This document shows, piece after piece, positions 43,352-54,754 of a stretch of 64,000 nt of DNA. The notes under the pieces were generated by a model. It searched no databases. It was given only the letters and a program-made list of their open reading frames with translations, and was not told the origin of the DNA. The DNA is from Hymenobacter sedentarius (lineage in GTDB: Bacteria > Bacteroidota > Bacteroidia > Cytophagales > Hymenobacteraceae). The translations under genes and the position numbers were made by a program. The stretch is taken from positions 4,402,001 to 4,466,000 of the forward strand of contig NZ_CP013909.1 of assembly GCF_001507645.1 (NCBI RefSeq). The letters are read 5' to 3'. The first letter of the stretch is position 1. Every line of letters begins with the position of its first letter.

Positions 43352-44257
43352 CTACCCGATGGCAGCGGTGGGCACAATTTTCTTCACCAGCCCTTGCAGC
43401 ACCTTGCCGGGGCCGCACTCCACAAATTCGGTGGCACCGTCGGCGGCCATTTGCTGCACGGCCTGAGTCCAGCGCACGGGCGCGGTGAGTTGGCGCAGCA
43501 GGTTGGCCTTGATTTCGGCCGGCGACGAGTGGGGCAGCGCATCCACGTTCTGGTACACGGGGCAGCGGGCCTCGCCGAAGGTGGTTTTCTCGATGGCTTC
43601 GGCCAAGGCGGCGGCGGCGCTTTGCATCAGGGGCGAGTGGAAGGCGCCGCCCACGGGCAGCGGCAGGGCCCGCTTGGCGCCGGCGGCTTTCAAGGCTTCA
43701 CAAGCCCGGGCCACGCCCTCGGCCGAGCCGGAGATGACGAGCTGGCCGGGGCAATTGTAGTTGGCGGCCACCACCACGTGGCCGGCAGTGGTGATTTCCT
43801 GGCAAATGCGCTCCACGGTGCTGTCGTCGAGCCCCAGGATGGCGGCCATGGTGCCCGGCTGCTCCTCGCAGGCAGCCTGCATGGCCTGGGCGCGGCGCGC
43901 CACCAGCCGCAGGGCGTCTTCGAAGCGGAGCACGCCGGCGGCTACCAAGGCCGAAAACTCGCCTAGGGAGTGGCCGGCCGTCATGGCGGGCTGCAGCTCG
44001 GGGCGGGCCACAAATTGAGCTACCGAATGCACGAAAATGGCCAGCTGGGTCACGTCGGTGCGGCGCAGGTCCTCGTCCGAGCCCGTGAACATGATGTCGG
44101 TCAGGCTAAAGCCCAGGATGTCGTTGGCTTGGGTGAGCAGGGCGCGGGCGTCCAGGTTCTGGTCGAACAGCTCGCGGGCCATGCCCGGAAACTGGCTGCC
44201 CTGGCCGGGAAAAATGACGGCGGTTTTAATGGATTCGGAGGCGCTGGTGGGGTTCAC
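43352..44257 (-). CDS. fabD: Malonyl-CoA:ACP transacylase
   Basis: 301 residues starting at the GTG at 44257; upstream in-frame residues to 44311 lack conservation. It moves malonyl from CoA to acyl carrier protein to feed fatty acid synthesis. Motifs: TAVIFPGQGSQFPGMA near the N-terminus, nucleophile Ser97 in AGHSLGEFSALVA, catalytic His207 in VGGAFHSPLM, and the C-terminal FVECGPGKVLQGLVKKI. No other fab genes are adjacent. The gene is followed by the GT-C gene with a 2-nt gap. Confidence 0.95.
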   Translation of the reverse strand: MNPTSASESIKTAVIFPGQGSQFPGMARELFDQNLDARALLTQANDILGFSLTDIMFTGSDEDLRRTDVTQLAIFVHSVAQFVARPELQPAMTAGHSLGEFSALVAAGVLRFEDALRLVARRAQAMQAACEEQPGTMAAILGLDDSTVERICQEITTAGHVVVAANYNCPGQLVISGSAEGVARACEALKAAGAKRALPLPVGGAFHSPLMQSAAAALAEAIEKTTFGEARCPVYQNVDALPHSSPAEIKANLLRQLTAPVRWTQAVQQMAADGATEFVECGPGKVLQGLVKKIVPTAAIG

Positions 44258-44370
44258 GAGGAGGCGGGATTGTAAATGGAAAGGCAATAGTGCGGCCCAA
44301 CGGCCGGCCAACTACGGTTGTGGTTGGGGCTGCAAGCTGCACAAAAGCGGCCAACCCCACAAATCAAGAC

Positions 44371-44404
44371 GAAAAAGGCCGCTTCGATGGAAGCGGCCTT
44401 TTTC
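44371..44404 (-). terminator. Terminator of the 982-residue cargo gene
   Basis: Perfect 15-bp stem GAAAAAGGCCGCTTC / complement with GATG loop, 27 nt downstream of the stop. Its flanks (CCGGCCAACTAC, CACAAATCAAG) recur near 47515-47580, so the terminator region was duplicated with the gene. Confidence 0.85.
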
Positions 44405-44430
44405 ATTCTAGCTCAAGCTCAAACCCTGGG

Positions 44431-47379
44431 TTAGCGCACTATCTCGACCCAGCCCTTGTAGGTTCGTTTGGTATTGGCAAAGTCGGCAAACTCTACCTCC
44501 GCCAGGTAGTAATAAATGCCATCGGCCACCTTGGCGCTACGGCCCGCTTCGCTCACGGGCCCGCCGCCGTCCCAGTTGATGAGCACGCGGTCGGCGGCCG
44601 TGGTCGTGTTCTCGAAGACCTTGACGCCCCAGCGGTTGAAGGCCTGGAAGTGGATGCGCCGGATGGGGCTGTAGTTCTTGGGCCGGAACACGGCGTTCTG
44701 GTTGTCGCCGTTGGGGGTGAAGATGTTGGGCAGCTTGAAGAAGACACAATTGTCCTGGCAGGCCACGTTGCTCGTGTCGCTCACCAGCCCGCCCGGGGCC
44801 ACGGCCTGCACGGCGTAGCAGCCGCCGGAAAACTCCAGGTCGGCGTGCGTGTACGAAGTCTGCGCGGTGGTGGCCAGCAGCGTGAACGGGCCCGTGGGCG
44901 TGGGGCGGTAGTAGAGGCGATACGAAGCGATGGTGGCGTCGCAGCCGGCCGGCAAGGCGCTCAGGCGCCAGCTCAGGCGGTTACTGTAGCGCTGGGTCAG
45001 GGTCGGGAACTCGGCCAATCCGGCCAGGCTGTCGCAGTTCGTTGCCCGCAGCGAAAGCACCGGCTTGCACGGCGGCGAGATTAGCACGGAACACTGTTCC
45101 TGGCTCTTGTTCAGCAAGGAGCTGAGGTAGCCCGTAGGATTATACTGGCCCTCCGTGCGCACGTAGTAGCAATAGGTCTGCCCTTTCACCAGGGTCGTGC
45201 TCTTATCCACGTAAGTGCCGCCCGTGGCACCCGTGGGGGCCGTGGCAATCTGCACAAAAGCGCTGCCCGGCGTACCGGCCCGGCGGTAGATAACGACCGG
45301 CTTGGCCGAATTATCCCAGGGCACATTGTAGGTCCAGCTCACCGTAAAGGCTGTGGGCGGGTTGTTGGGCAAGGCCGTGACGCGCACACTGCTGGCTGGG
45401 CCCGACGTTTCCTTTACCTGTGGGCGGCCGTCGCTGAACGTGCGGATGAAGTCCAGCTTGTAGGTGTACTGCAGGTCCTGGGTGTTCAGGTTGGTGTCGA
45501 TGTAAGCCGTGTCGGTGAGGGCCGTGAAGGTGCGTACCGGCGCATAGGTAGTCGGCGCCAGCCCTTCGCCGCGCGACAATACATAAGAGAGCGCGCCATC
45601 CTGGACGGTACCCGCGGCGGCGCGCGGCAGCGTCCAGCGCACGGCGATGCGCCCGGTGGTAGTGCTGGTTTCTTCCACGTCAACGTTTTTCAGCAGCGCC
45701 GCGCGGCCACTAAAGCCCGCGCAGGCCTCCGCCGAGGCAATGCTGGCGCCGCCCGCAGGCAGCGGAAACTCGGCGTAGATGCGGTAGCAGTAGGTTTTGC
45801 CGCGGTCCAGCCCTTGGTTTACCCCGCCCGCCGATACGTTATTGTCGATGAAGGAAGTTGCAGAAGCGGCCACCGAACCAACTAGGGTGTAGCCCCACGC
45901 GGCCGGAATGCCGGTCTCGCAGGGGCCGGGCACCACGCTCGACGAATTCTCCCGCCGGTAGATGTAGATGCGCGAAGCATTGGCGCATTGGTAGGTGTTC
46001 CAGGTCAGCAGAGTCCGGTTGATGCCGGTGCTGGCATCGGGTACGGCTTTCAGGTTTTGGGGAGCAGGCCCGATGACGGTGATGCGCCAGGTTTTCTCGT
46101 CAATCAGCGGCGGGTTGGTGGGCGAGCCGCCGCTGCCGGCATTGTCCTGGGCCTTGAACACGACCAAGTAAGGCAGGCGGGCCACGTTGTTGCAGTCGGT
46201 TTGCCAGGAGAACGTACCCTGGGCCACCGGCGGCCCTTGGGTGGTCTGCCGGAACGTAGCCGGGGGAATGATGCCCGAGTACGCAAACAAGCTGATGGGT
46301 GTCGGAGCTGTGCTGCCCGGCGCTTCGCCGTCAATGGCCGAGACCTGGCCCGTGACGGGCTGCCCCGCTATCACGCAGATGTCGGCTGGAATCGTCAGCG
46401 TCGGCCGCAGGTTGTTGGTGGCCGAAACGGTGATTTCCATGTCGCGAATCACCTCGCCAATCAGGCGCCGGCCCAACGGTGTGCGCCGCCACTCCTCCAC
46501 CACCATGGCCACGTTGTAAATGCCCGCCTGCACCGGCGCATTCCACGTGATTTGGCCGGTGTTCACGTCCTGCACGAAGATAGCGGCGTCGCCTGCCTTG
46601 CCGGGCGGGGTTCCGTTGTAAGCAACCTGAATCGGCGGCGTGCCGGGGGTCACTAGAGGGTCATTGGGGTAACGATAGTTTGAGACCGTTAGCGGCACCG
46701 GCTTGTTGTCGCCGGTAGCGCCGGGGCAGGGCGGCGCTATCACGTCCTCTGAGAGCAAGGCATTTTTCTGACAGGTGCGCAAGTGGAAAGAAAGCGAGTC
46801 GCCGTCGGCATCGTACGCAGCGGGGTTGTGCAAAAACACTTGGCTCACGGCCCCTTTGTCCACGGCCGGAGCCGTAAGCACAGGCGAGTGGTTGAGCCCC
46901 AGAGCCGGGTCCAGGGTGATGCGCGTGCTGATGTAGAACGACTGGTTAATGGAGTTGTCCATGTTCAGCACCCCGCCAATGCGGTTTTCGCCGATGAAGC
47001 TGACGGTGTAGCTGCCGGCCGAAGGAAAAGTGTGCTCAAACAGGTAAATGTTGAGGCTGGTATCGGAGCTTCCCGGCACAGGCCGCTCGCCGCCCAGGCG
47101 GGGTACGCCGGGCGAGCAAGTCGAGGTGCCGTCCCCAAAAAAGATGATGGCCGAGGGCTGCTTGGTGGTCGATGCCGTTTTGGTGTAAAGCACCATCTTG
47201 AAAAACACCCGCCGGGGGTTGGGGTTGGCCGTGGTATCGACCTTGGCCTGAATGTCGCCCGCCCGGATGTGGCTGGCCCAAGCGGCCTGCGGCAGCAGGC
47301 TCAGCCCACTCAGCACCACCAATACCAGCAGCGCCACCCGCATTAAACCCCTGACCCAAAGCAGCGTAAATAGTATCAT
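44431..47379 (-). CDS. T9SS type B cargo protein, copy 1 of tandem pair
   Basis: 982 residues. Signal peptide to about residue 35 (LLPQAAWAS). The mature start SHIRAGDIQAKVDTTANPNPRRVFFK is shared with its neighbour. Cadherin/PKD-like and fibronectin III-like beta domains follow (AYDADGDSLSFHLR; ITWNAPVQAGIYNVAMVVEEWR; LTIPADICVIAGQPVTGQV; several YCYRIYAEFPLP/YCYYVRTEGQY segments). The C-terminus LPNIFTPNGDNQNAVFRPKNYSPIRRIHFQAFNRWGVKVFENT ... DGIYYYLAEVEF is the gliding-motility-associated type B T9SS domain. It should be on the cell surface; the ligand is unknown. It is a tandem paralog of the gene at 47640, with a nearly identical 530-bp block at the 3' end (44543-45072). Confidence 0.87.
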   Translation of the reverse strand: MILFTLLWVRGLMRVALLVLVVLSGLSLLPQAAWASHIRAGDIQAKVDTTANPNPRRVFFKMVLYTKTASTTKQPSAIIFFGDGTSTCSPGVPRLGGERPVPGSSDTSLNIYLFEHTFPSAGSYTVSFIGENRIGGVLNMDNSINQSFYISTRITLDPALGLNHSPVLTAPAVDKGAVSQVFLHNPAAYDADGDSLSFHLRTCQKNALLSEDVIAPPCPGATGDNKPVPLTVSNYRYPNDPLVTPGTPPIQVAYNGTPPGKAGDAAIFVQDVNTGQITWNAPVQAGIYNVAMVVEEWRRTPLGRRLIGEVIRDMEITVSATNNLRPTLTIPADICVIAGQPVTGQVSAIDGEAPGSTAPTPISLFAYSGIIPPATFRQTTQGPPVAQGTFSWQTDCNNVARLPYLVVFKAQDNAGSGGSPTNPPLIDEKTWRITVIGPAPQNLKAVPDASTGINRTLLTWNTYQCANASRIYIYRRENSSSVVPGPCETGIPAAWGYTLVGSVAASATSFIDNNVSAGGVNQGLDRGKTYCYRIYAEFPLPAGGASIASAEACAGFSGRAALLKNVDVEETSTTTGRIAVRWTLPRAAAGTVQDGALSYVLSRGEGLAPTTYAPVRTFTALTDTAYIDTNLNTQDLQYTYKLDFIRTFSDGRPQVKETSGPASSVRVTALPNNPPTAFTVSWTYNVPWDNSAKPVVIYRRAGTPGSAFVQIATAPTGATGGTYVDKSTTLVKGQTYCYYVRTEGQYNPTGYLSSLLNKSQEQCSVLISPPCKPVLSLRATNCDSLAGLAEFPTLTQRYSNRLSWRLSALPAGCDATIASYRLYYRPTPTGPFTLLATTAQTSYTHADLEFSGGCYAVQAVAPGGLVSDTSNVACQDNCVFFKLPNIFTPNGDNQNAVFRPKNYSPIRRIHFQAFNRWGVKVFENTTTAADRVLINWDGGGPVSEAGRSAKVADGIYYYLAEVEFADFANTKRTYKGWVEIVR

Positions 47380-47582
47380 ACCAACCTAATGAAGTAGGAA
47401 AAGAAGTGTGTCCGAAACTGCCCAATGCCCTTTCCGGCTTTCCGGCGAATGACCGCAAAGCCAGCAGGAAGCTTGAAAGTAAACAGTAATGGCGTGTTCG
47501 CAAGCCCACAACCGGCCAACTACCTCGGCAGTTGTAACAGCAGGCTGAGCAAAACCCGCAAACCCGCACAAATCAAGCCCAA

Positions 47583-47612
47583 AAAAGGCCGTTCCTGCAG
47601 GAACGGCCTTTT
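47583..47612 (-). terminator. Terminator of the 988-residue cargo gene
   Basis: 13-bp stem AAAAGGCCGTTCC / complement, loop TGCA, 28 nt after the stop at 47640. Homologous in position and flanks to 44371-44404. Confidence 0.85.
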
Positions 47613-47639
47613 ATTTTTATATACCAAATGGTTGATACG

Positions 47640-50606
47640 TCAGCGCACCACTTCCACCCAGCCCTTGTAGGTTCGTTTGGTGTTGGCAAAGTCGGCAAAT
47701 TCGACTTCGGCCAGGTAGTAATAGATGCCGTCCGATACCATGGGCGCCGTGCCCCCACCCGCTTCGCTCACGGGCCCGCCGCCGTCCCAGTTGATGAGCA
47801 CGCGGTCGGCGGCCGTGGTCGTGTTCTCGAAGACCTTGACGCCCCAGCGGTTGAAGGCCTGGAAGTGGATGCGCCGGATGGGGCTGTAGTTCTTGGGCCG
47901 GAACACGGCGTTCTGGTTGTCGCCGTTGGGGGTGAAGATGTTGGGCAGCTTGAAGAAGACACAATTGTCCTGGCAGGCCACGTTGCTCGTGTCGCTCACC
48001 AGCCCGCCCGGGGCCACGGCCTGCACGGCGTAGCAGCCGCCGGAAAACTCCAGGTCGGCGTGCGTGTACGAAGTCTGCGCGGTGGTGGCCAGCAGGGTGA
48101 ACGGGCCGGTGGGCGTGGGGCGGTAGTAGAGGCGATACGAAGCGATGGTGGCGTCGCAGCCGGCCGGCAAGGCGCTCAGGCGCCAGCTCAGGCGGTTACT
48201 GTAGCGCTGGGTCAGGGTCGGGAACTCGGCCAATCCGGCCAGGCTGTCGCAATTCGTCGCCCGCAGCGAAAGCACCGGCTTGCACGGTGGGCTGGTGAGC
48301 ACCAGGCACTGGATTTGGCTCCGGTTCAGGAGCGAACTGAGGTAACTGACGCCTGGGTACTGGCCTTCGGTCTGCACGTAGTAGCAGTAGGTTTCGCCCT
48401 TGCGCAAAGCCGGGTCGTTGTCTTGGTAAGTGCCGCCGGTGGCGGTGGTTGGGGCGGTGCTAATGCGCGTGAAGCCGCCCGTGTTGCCGGTACGGCGGTA
48501 AATAGCCGCTGGCTTCGCCGTGTTGTCCCAGGGCACATTGTAGGTCCAGCTCACCGTCACGCCCGTGGCGGCCACGTTGGCGGGCACGGCCGTGGTGCGC
48601 ACGCTACTGGCCGTGGGCGCCGCCTCCCGGATGGGGGCCCGGTTATCGGACGGCGGGAACGTGCGCACAAACTCCAGCTTGTAGGTAAACTGCTTGTCCT
48701 GCGTGTTGATGCCGGTATCGGTAAAGCACGTATCGGCCAGCGTCGTGATGGTGGCCACCGTAGTAAAAGTGGTCGGCGCCTGCCCTTCCCCACGCGAGAG
48801 CACATAGCTGGGGGTGCCGTCGAGGGTGGTGCCGGGGGCCTGGCGCGGCTTGGTCCAGCACACCTGGATTTGCCCGGTGGTCACGCCGGTGTTCTCCACG
48901 TCCACCTTCACCAGCCGGGAGGCGGCGCCGGGGAAGGAAGTGCAAGCCTCCTGCGAGGCTATGCTGGCTCCACCCGCTGGCAGTGGGAACTCGGCGTAGA
49001 TGCGGTAGCAGTACGTCTGGCCCCGGTCGAGGCCCAGCACCGTGCCGTTGGAGCTGGTGTTGTTGTCGGTGAAGGTGGTGGCATTGGCTGGCACGGAGCC
49101 TACCAGCGTGTAGCCTGCCGAGGGTGGAATCCCGGTTTCGCAGGGCCCGGGCTGGAAGCTAGACGGGTTTATTTTTCGGTAGATGTAGATGCGCGAGGCG
49201 TTGGCGCACTGATAGGTGTTCCAGTCCAGCCGCACACTGTTTGGGTTGGTGCCCGTGCCCACCGTGGGAGTGGCCCGCAGGTTTTGGGGAGCAGGCCCGA
49301 TGACCGTAATGCGCCAGGTCTTCTCGTCAATCAGCGGCGGGTTGGTGGGTGAGGGCGTAGGAGTATCCTGCGCCTTAAACACGACCAGGTAAGGCAGGCG
49401 GGCGACGTTGCTGCAGTCGGTTTGCCAGGAGAACGTGCCCTGGGCCACCGGCGGCCCGCTGGCCGTTTGCCGGAAGGTGGCCGGGGGAATAATGCCCGAG
49501 TACGCGAACAAGCTGATGGGCGTCGGGGCCGTGCTCCCCGGCGCTTCGCCGTCAATGGCCGAAACCTGGCCCGTGACGGGCTGGCCAGCAATCACGCAGA
49601 TGTCGGCCGGGATAGTCAGGGTTGGCCGGATGTTATTCGTAGCCGACACGATTATCTGCATGTCGCGAATGACCTCGCCAATCAGGCGCCGGCCCAGCGG
49701 CGTGCGTCGCCACTCTTCTATCACCATCGCCACGTTGTAGAACCCCGGCTTGACCGGCGCATTCCACGTAATTTGGCCGGTGTTCACGTCCTGCACAAAG
49801 ATGGCTGGCGCGCCTATCACGCCGGGCGGTACGCCGTTGTAGAAGACCTGCACCGGCGGGTTGCTGCTTCCGGTAATGATGGGGTCGTTGGGATAGTGGA
49901 AGTTAACGGTAGTTTGGGGAGCCGGCTGGTTGTTGCCAGTACCGGCACCAGAGCCTGCGCAGGGCGCCCCCCCCACTGTCCCATCAATGCCGGCCGGCAC
50001 CCACTGGCTGCTGCGCAGGTGGAAGGCCAGCGAGTCGCCGTCGGCATCGTACGCAGCGGGGTTGTGCAAATACACCTGGCTTACTCCGGCTTTGTCTACG
50101 GCCGGCGCGGTGAGCACGGGCGAGTGGTTGAGGCCCAGGGCCGGGTCCAGCGTGATGCGCGTGCTGATGTAGAACGACTGGTTGTCGGACTGGTCCATAT
50201 TGAGCACGCCCCGGTTGCGGTTTTCGCCGATGAAGCTGACGGTATAGCTGCCGGCCGAAGGAAAGGTGTGCTCAAACAGGTAGATGTTGAGGCTGGTATC
50301 GGGACTGCCCGGGATGGGCCGCTCGCCACCCAGGCGGGGTATCCCGTCTTTGCAGCTCGACGTGCCGTCGCCAAAAAAGATGGTCGCGGTGGGCTGTTTC
50401 ACACTCGACGCGTTGTCGGTATACAGCACCATCTTGAAAAACACGCGCCGGGGGTTGGGGTTGGCCGTGGTGTCGACCTTGGCCTGAATGTCGCCCGCCC
50501 GGAGGTGGCTGGCCCACGCCGCCTGCGGCAGCAGGCCCAGCCCCGCCAGCATAACCAGCACTACCCGCGCCAGCCCCCATACCCGAGGTAGTGTAAAGTG
50601 TATCAT
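47640..50606 (-). CDS. T9SS type B cargo protein, copy 2 of tandem pair
   Basis: 988 residues with the same architecture as the 44431 gene: signal to about residue 33 (LLPQAAWAS), SHLRAGDIQAKVDTTANPNP, cadherin/PKD-like and fibronectin III-like domains, and type B T9SS C-terminal domain (LPNIFTPNGDNQNAVFRPKN, FNRWGVKVFENT). The two proteins differ by scattered substitutions and small indels over the first three quarters, for example in the loop after FHLRSSQWVPAGIDGTVGG. The last roughly 180 codons before the final 35 are almost identical in DNA. It is the outer, 5'-most member of the pair and may carry the promoter for both, although each has its own terminator. Confidence 0.87.
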   Translation of the reverse strand: MIHFTLPRVWGLARVVLVMLAGLGLLPQAAWASHLRAGDIQAKVDTTANPNPRRVFFKMVLYTDNASSVKQPTATIFFGDGTSSCKDGIPRLGGERPIPGSPDTSLNIYLFEHTFPSAGSYTVSFIGENRNRGVLNMDQSDNQSFYISTRITLDPALGLNHSPVLTAPAVDKAGVSQVYLHNPAAYDADGDSLAFHLRSSQWVPAGIDGTVGGAPCAGSGAGTGNNQPAPQTTVNFHYPNDPIITGSSNPPVQVFYNGVPPGVIGAPAIFVQDVNTGQITWNAPVKPGFYNVAMVIEEWRRTPLGRRLIGEVIRDMQIIVSATNNIRPTLTIPADICVIAGQPVTGQVSAIDGEAPGSTAPTPISLFAYSGIIPPATFRQTASGPPVAQGTFSWQTDCSNVARLPYLVVFKAQDTPTPSPTNPPLIDEKTWRITVIGPAPQNLRATPTVGTGTNPNSVRLDWNTYQCANASRIYIYRKINPSSFQPGPCETGIPPSAGYTLVGSVPANATTFTDNNTSSNGTVLGLDRGQTYCYRIYAEFPLPAGGASIASQEACTSFPGAASRLVKVDVENTGVTTGQIQVCWTKPRQAPGTTLDGTPSYVLSRGEGQAPTTFTTVATITTLADTCFTDTGINTQDKQFTYKLEFVRTFPPSDNRAPIREAAPTASSVRTTAVPANVAATGVTVSWTYNVPWDNTAKPAAIYRRTGNTGGFTRISTAPTTATGGTYQDNDPALRKGETYCYYVQTEGQYPGVSYLSSLLNRSQIQCLVLTSPPCKPVLSLRATNCDSLAGLAEFPTLTQRYSNRLSWRLSALPAGCDATIASYRLYYRPTPTGPFTLLATTAQTSYTHADLEFSGGCYAVQAVAPGGLVSDTSNVACQDNCVFFKLPNIFTPNGDNQNAVFRPKNYSPIRRIHFQAFNRWGVKVFENTTTAADRVLINWDGGGPVSEAGGGTAPMVSDGIYYYLAEVEFADFANTKRTYKGWVEVVR

Positions 50607-50847
50607 ACCAGCCTGATAACAAGTAAAAACAAGTACAGCTCAAGTCCTGACCGCCGCCACCAGACCGCAGTAGAATCCTAACATTTAGCACCCCCAGCCG
50701 GTTATCCTACCAGCAAATCGTCCTAGTAAGACATAGTAAAGACATAACGCGCCTGTGCGGGTAAACGATGCATGAAGCGGATAGATTCACCACGCCGCGC
50801 ATTGTTTTTTGTAAAGAGTTCCCCGGCGGCGCTAATTGCCCCGGCAC
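50607..50847. other. Divergent intergenic region, no gene seen
   Basis: Upstream of the 988-residue cargo gene (minus) and sdhC (plus), 316 bp in all to 50922. It is more AT-rich than neighbours. Only the sdh promoter elements were recognised; no small open frame with codon character was found. Confidence 0.5.
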
Positions 50848-50879
50848 TTTGTTCGGTTAGCGGGCGGGGCCTACCTTTG
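50848..50879 (+). promoter_or_regulatory. sdh operon promoter: -33 TTTG and -7 TACCTTTG
   Basis: TTTG at 50848-50851, 20-bp spacer, TACCTTTG at 50872-50879: a full match to the Bacteroidota -33/-7 consensus. It lies 43 nt before the sdhC start, the best promoter in the window. Confidence 0.7.
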
Positions 50880-50922
50880 GCACCATAAACACACCTCTTC
50901 ATTTCCTCAGTTTGGCTACTAT

Positions 50923-51675
50923 ATGAGTTGGATAACAAAAACATTAACCAGCAGCATCGGCCGGAAGCTAATCATGTCCCTCACGGGCCTGTTTCTGTGC
51001 ACGTTCCTGGTGGTCCACCTTGTAGGAAACCTGCAGTTATTCAAGCACGACGGTGGGGCCGCGTTTAACGCCTACTCCCACTTCATGGGCACCAACCCGG
51101 TTATCCGCACCATCGAGTGGGGCCTGGTGCTGGGTTTTGGCTTCCACATTTACGAGGCTTTTGCCCTCACGCGCCGCAACAAGGCCGCCCGCGGCCACGG
51201 CTACGCGCAGTGGAAAGCCGAGCAAAACTCGGAGTGGACGTCCCGCAACATGGGCATCCTGGGCTCCATCATCCTGATTTTCCTGATTGTGCACCTCTAC
51301 AACTTCTTCTGGCGTGCCCGCTTCGGCGGCCTGGAGAAAATGGGCGGCGACAACCCCGAGTACCGCGACTACGATAACCTGTACATGGCCGTGGTTTCGT
51401 CGTTCCACATCTGGTGGTACGTGCTGCTCTACGTGGCTGCCCAGATTAGCCTTGGCTATCACCTGTGGCACGGCTTCCGCTCGGGCTTTCAGACCTTGGG
51501 CCTGAACCACCGCAAGTACATGCCGCTTATTAAGTATGCTGGCTACGTGTTTGCTGTGGTGGTGTCGGCCGGCTTTGCCGCCATGCCGTTATACTTTTTC
51601 CTGTTCACGAATGACCTGGGCGAACTGGCGTTGAATGCGCCGACTTTCGTTCACACCGTGGCCTCGGCTTTCTAA
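50923..51675 (+). CDS. sdhC: Succinate dehydrogenase/fumarate reductase cytochrome b558 subunit
   Basis: 250 residues from the ATG at 50923 (MSWITKTLTSSIGRKLIMSLTGLFLCTFLVVHLVGN), the usual start of the b558-type SdhC family; earlier in-frame residues are leader DNA. Five transmembrane helices. Histidines in VVHLVGN, FGFHIYEAF, LIVHLYNFFW and SLGYHLWHGF are positioned to bind two hemes b. It anchors the enzyme in the inner membrane and passes electrons to or from menaquinone. First gene of sdhCAB under the promoter at 50848. Confidence 0.93.
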   Translation: MSWITKTLTSSIGRKLIMSLTGLFLCTFLVVHLVGNLQLFKHDGGAAFNAYSHFMGTNPVIRTIEWGLVLGFGFHIYEAFALTRRNKAARGHGYAQWKAEQNSEWTSRNMGILGSIILIFLIVHLYNFFWRARFGGLEKMGGDNPEYRDYDNLYMAVVSSFHIWWYVLLYVAAQISLGYHLWHGFRSGFQTLGLNHRKYMPLIKYAGYVFAVVVSAGFAAMPLYFFLFTNDLGELALNAPTFVHTVASAF

Positions 51676-51777
51676 TTGATAATGTGCCGTAAAATGGCTG
51701 GCCTGGGCTAACACCTGCCCGGTTCCGCTGTTGTACTTACCACGGTTCACTCAGTCTCTCCTTCAATCAGTCATTCT

Positions 51778-53712
<1,935 letters not shown>

Positions 53713-53718
53713 TAATCT

Positions 53719-53821
53719 GTCATGCTGAGCGCAGCGAAGCATCTTATCACGCTCGCGCCAGTTTAGTTACTAACCCAACGAGCCTAGACGTGATAAGGTC
53801 CTTCGCTGCGCTCAGGATGAC
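53719..53821. repeat. Palindromic GTCATGCTGAG element between sdhA and sdhB
   Basis: Left arm from 53719 (GTCATGCTGAGCGCAGCGAA, then GCATCTTATCACG) pairs with CGTGATAAGGTCCTTCGCTG and following CGCTCAGGATGAC, ending at 53821, with three mismatches; the loop is about 37 bp. It fills most of the 126-bp gap within the operon and ends 17 nt before the sdhB start. Confidence 0.8.
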
Positions 53822-53838
53822 AAACTATAAAATAGAAA

Positions 53839-54624
53839 ATGGCCGGTTCCAACCCCAACGCTAAACCGATGAACCTGACCCTGAACGTGTGGCGGCAACC
53901 CAACCGCAACACCGAAGGACGTATTGTGGAGTACAAAGTGAAGGACATTTCGCCCGAGATGTCGTTCCTGGAAATGCTCGACGTGCTGAACGAGGACCTG
54001 CTGCACGCCGGCGAAGACCCGGTAGCATTCGACCACGACTGCCGCGAAGGCATCTGTGGCTCGTGCGACTTGTTCATCAACGGCCGCAGCCACGGTCCCG
54101 AGAAGGGCACCACCACCTGCCAGCTCCACATGCGCAAGTTCTCGGACGGCGACACCATCACCATCGAGCCCTGGCGCGCCAACGCTTTCCCGGTCAACAA
54201 AGACCTGAGCGTAGACCGCTCGGCCTTCGACCGCATCATTCAGGCCGGTGGCTACATCAGCGTAAACACCGGCGGCGTGCCCGATGGCAACGAAATTGCC
54301 ATTCCCAAGGAAATTGCCGACCGTGCCTTCGAAGCGGCTACCTGCATTGCCTGCGGCGCCTGCGTAGCTGCCTGCAAGAATGCCTCGGCCATGCTGTTCG
54401 TTTCGGCCAAGGTATCGCAGCTTGCGCTGCTGCCCCAGGGCCATGCTGAGCGCAAGACCCGCGTGGAAAACATGGTGGCCCAGATGGACAAAGAAGGCTT
54501 TGGTGCCTGCACCAACATCGGTTCCTGCGCCGCTGAGTGCCCAGTGGGCATTTCGCTCGAGAACATTGCCATGCTGAACCGTGAGTTTATCGTAGCCAAG
54601 GCGACATCGAACAACCTGGCGTAA
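53839..54624 (+). CDS. sdhB: Succinate dehydrogenase/fumarate reductase iron-sulfur subunit
   Basis: 261 residues. The plant-ferredoxin-type [2Fe-2S] ligands are Cys68, Cys73 and Cys76 ([16 protein letters not shown]) and Cys94 (TTCQLH). The second part carries [19 protein letters not shown] (Cys169, 172, 175, 179) and [16 protein letters not shown] for the [4Fe-4S] and [3Fe-4S] clusters. It carries electrons between SdhA and the quinone site of SdhC. Last gene of the operon; a hairpin terminator begins 19 nt after its stop. Confidence 0.95.
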   Translation: MAGSNPNAKPMNLTLNVWRQPNRNTEGRIVEYKVKDISPEMSFLEMLDVLNEDLLHAGEDPVAFDHDCREGICGSCDLFINGRSHGPEKGTTTCQLHMRKFSDGDTITIEPWRANAFPVNKDLSVDRSAFDRIIQAGGYISVNTGGVPDGNEIAIPKEIADRAFEAATCIACGACVAACKNASAMLFVSAKVSQLALLPQGHAERKTRVENMVAQMDKEGFGACTNIGSCAAECPVGISLENIAMLNREFIVAKATSNNLA

Positions 54625-54643
54625 GCATAATGTCTGGTTTTAG

Positions 54644-54676
54644 AAAAGCGCGATGGGCAACCGTCGCGCTTTTTTT
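54644..54676 (+). terminator. sdh operon terminator
   Basis: 10-bp stem AAAAGCGCGA / TCGCGCTTTT with a 10-nt loop and a following T-run, 19 nt after the sdhB stop. Confidence 0.85.
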
Positions 54677-54754
54677 GTGCGTAGGTAAGCTCGCCTCGTG
54701 GGGAACCGCACCCCTGCCAGGCACGGCCCCTCTCCAAAAGAGAGGGGAGCCTAC

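Noticed and set aside
47628-49352. A 574-codon plus-strand open frame
   Set aside because: Antisense to the type B cargo gene; no signal peptide or domain, typical shadow composition.
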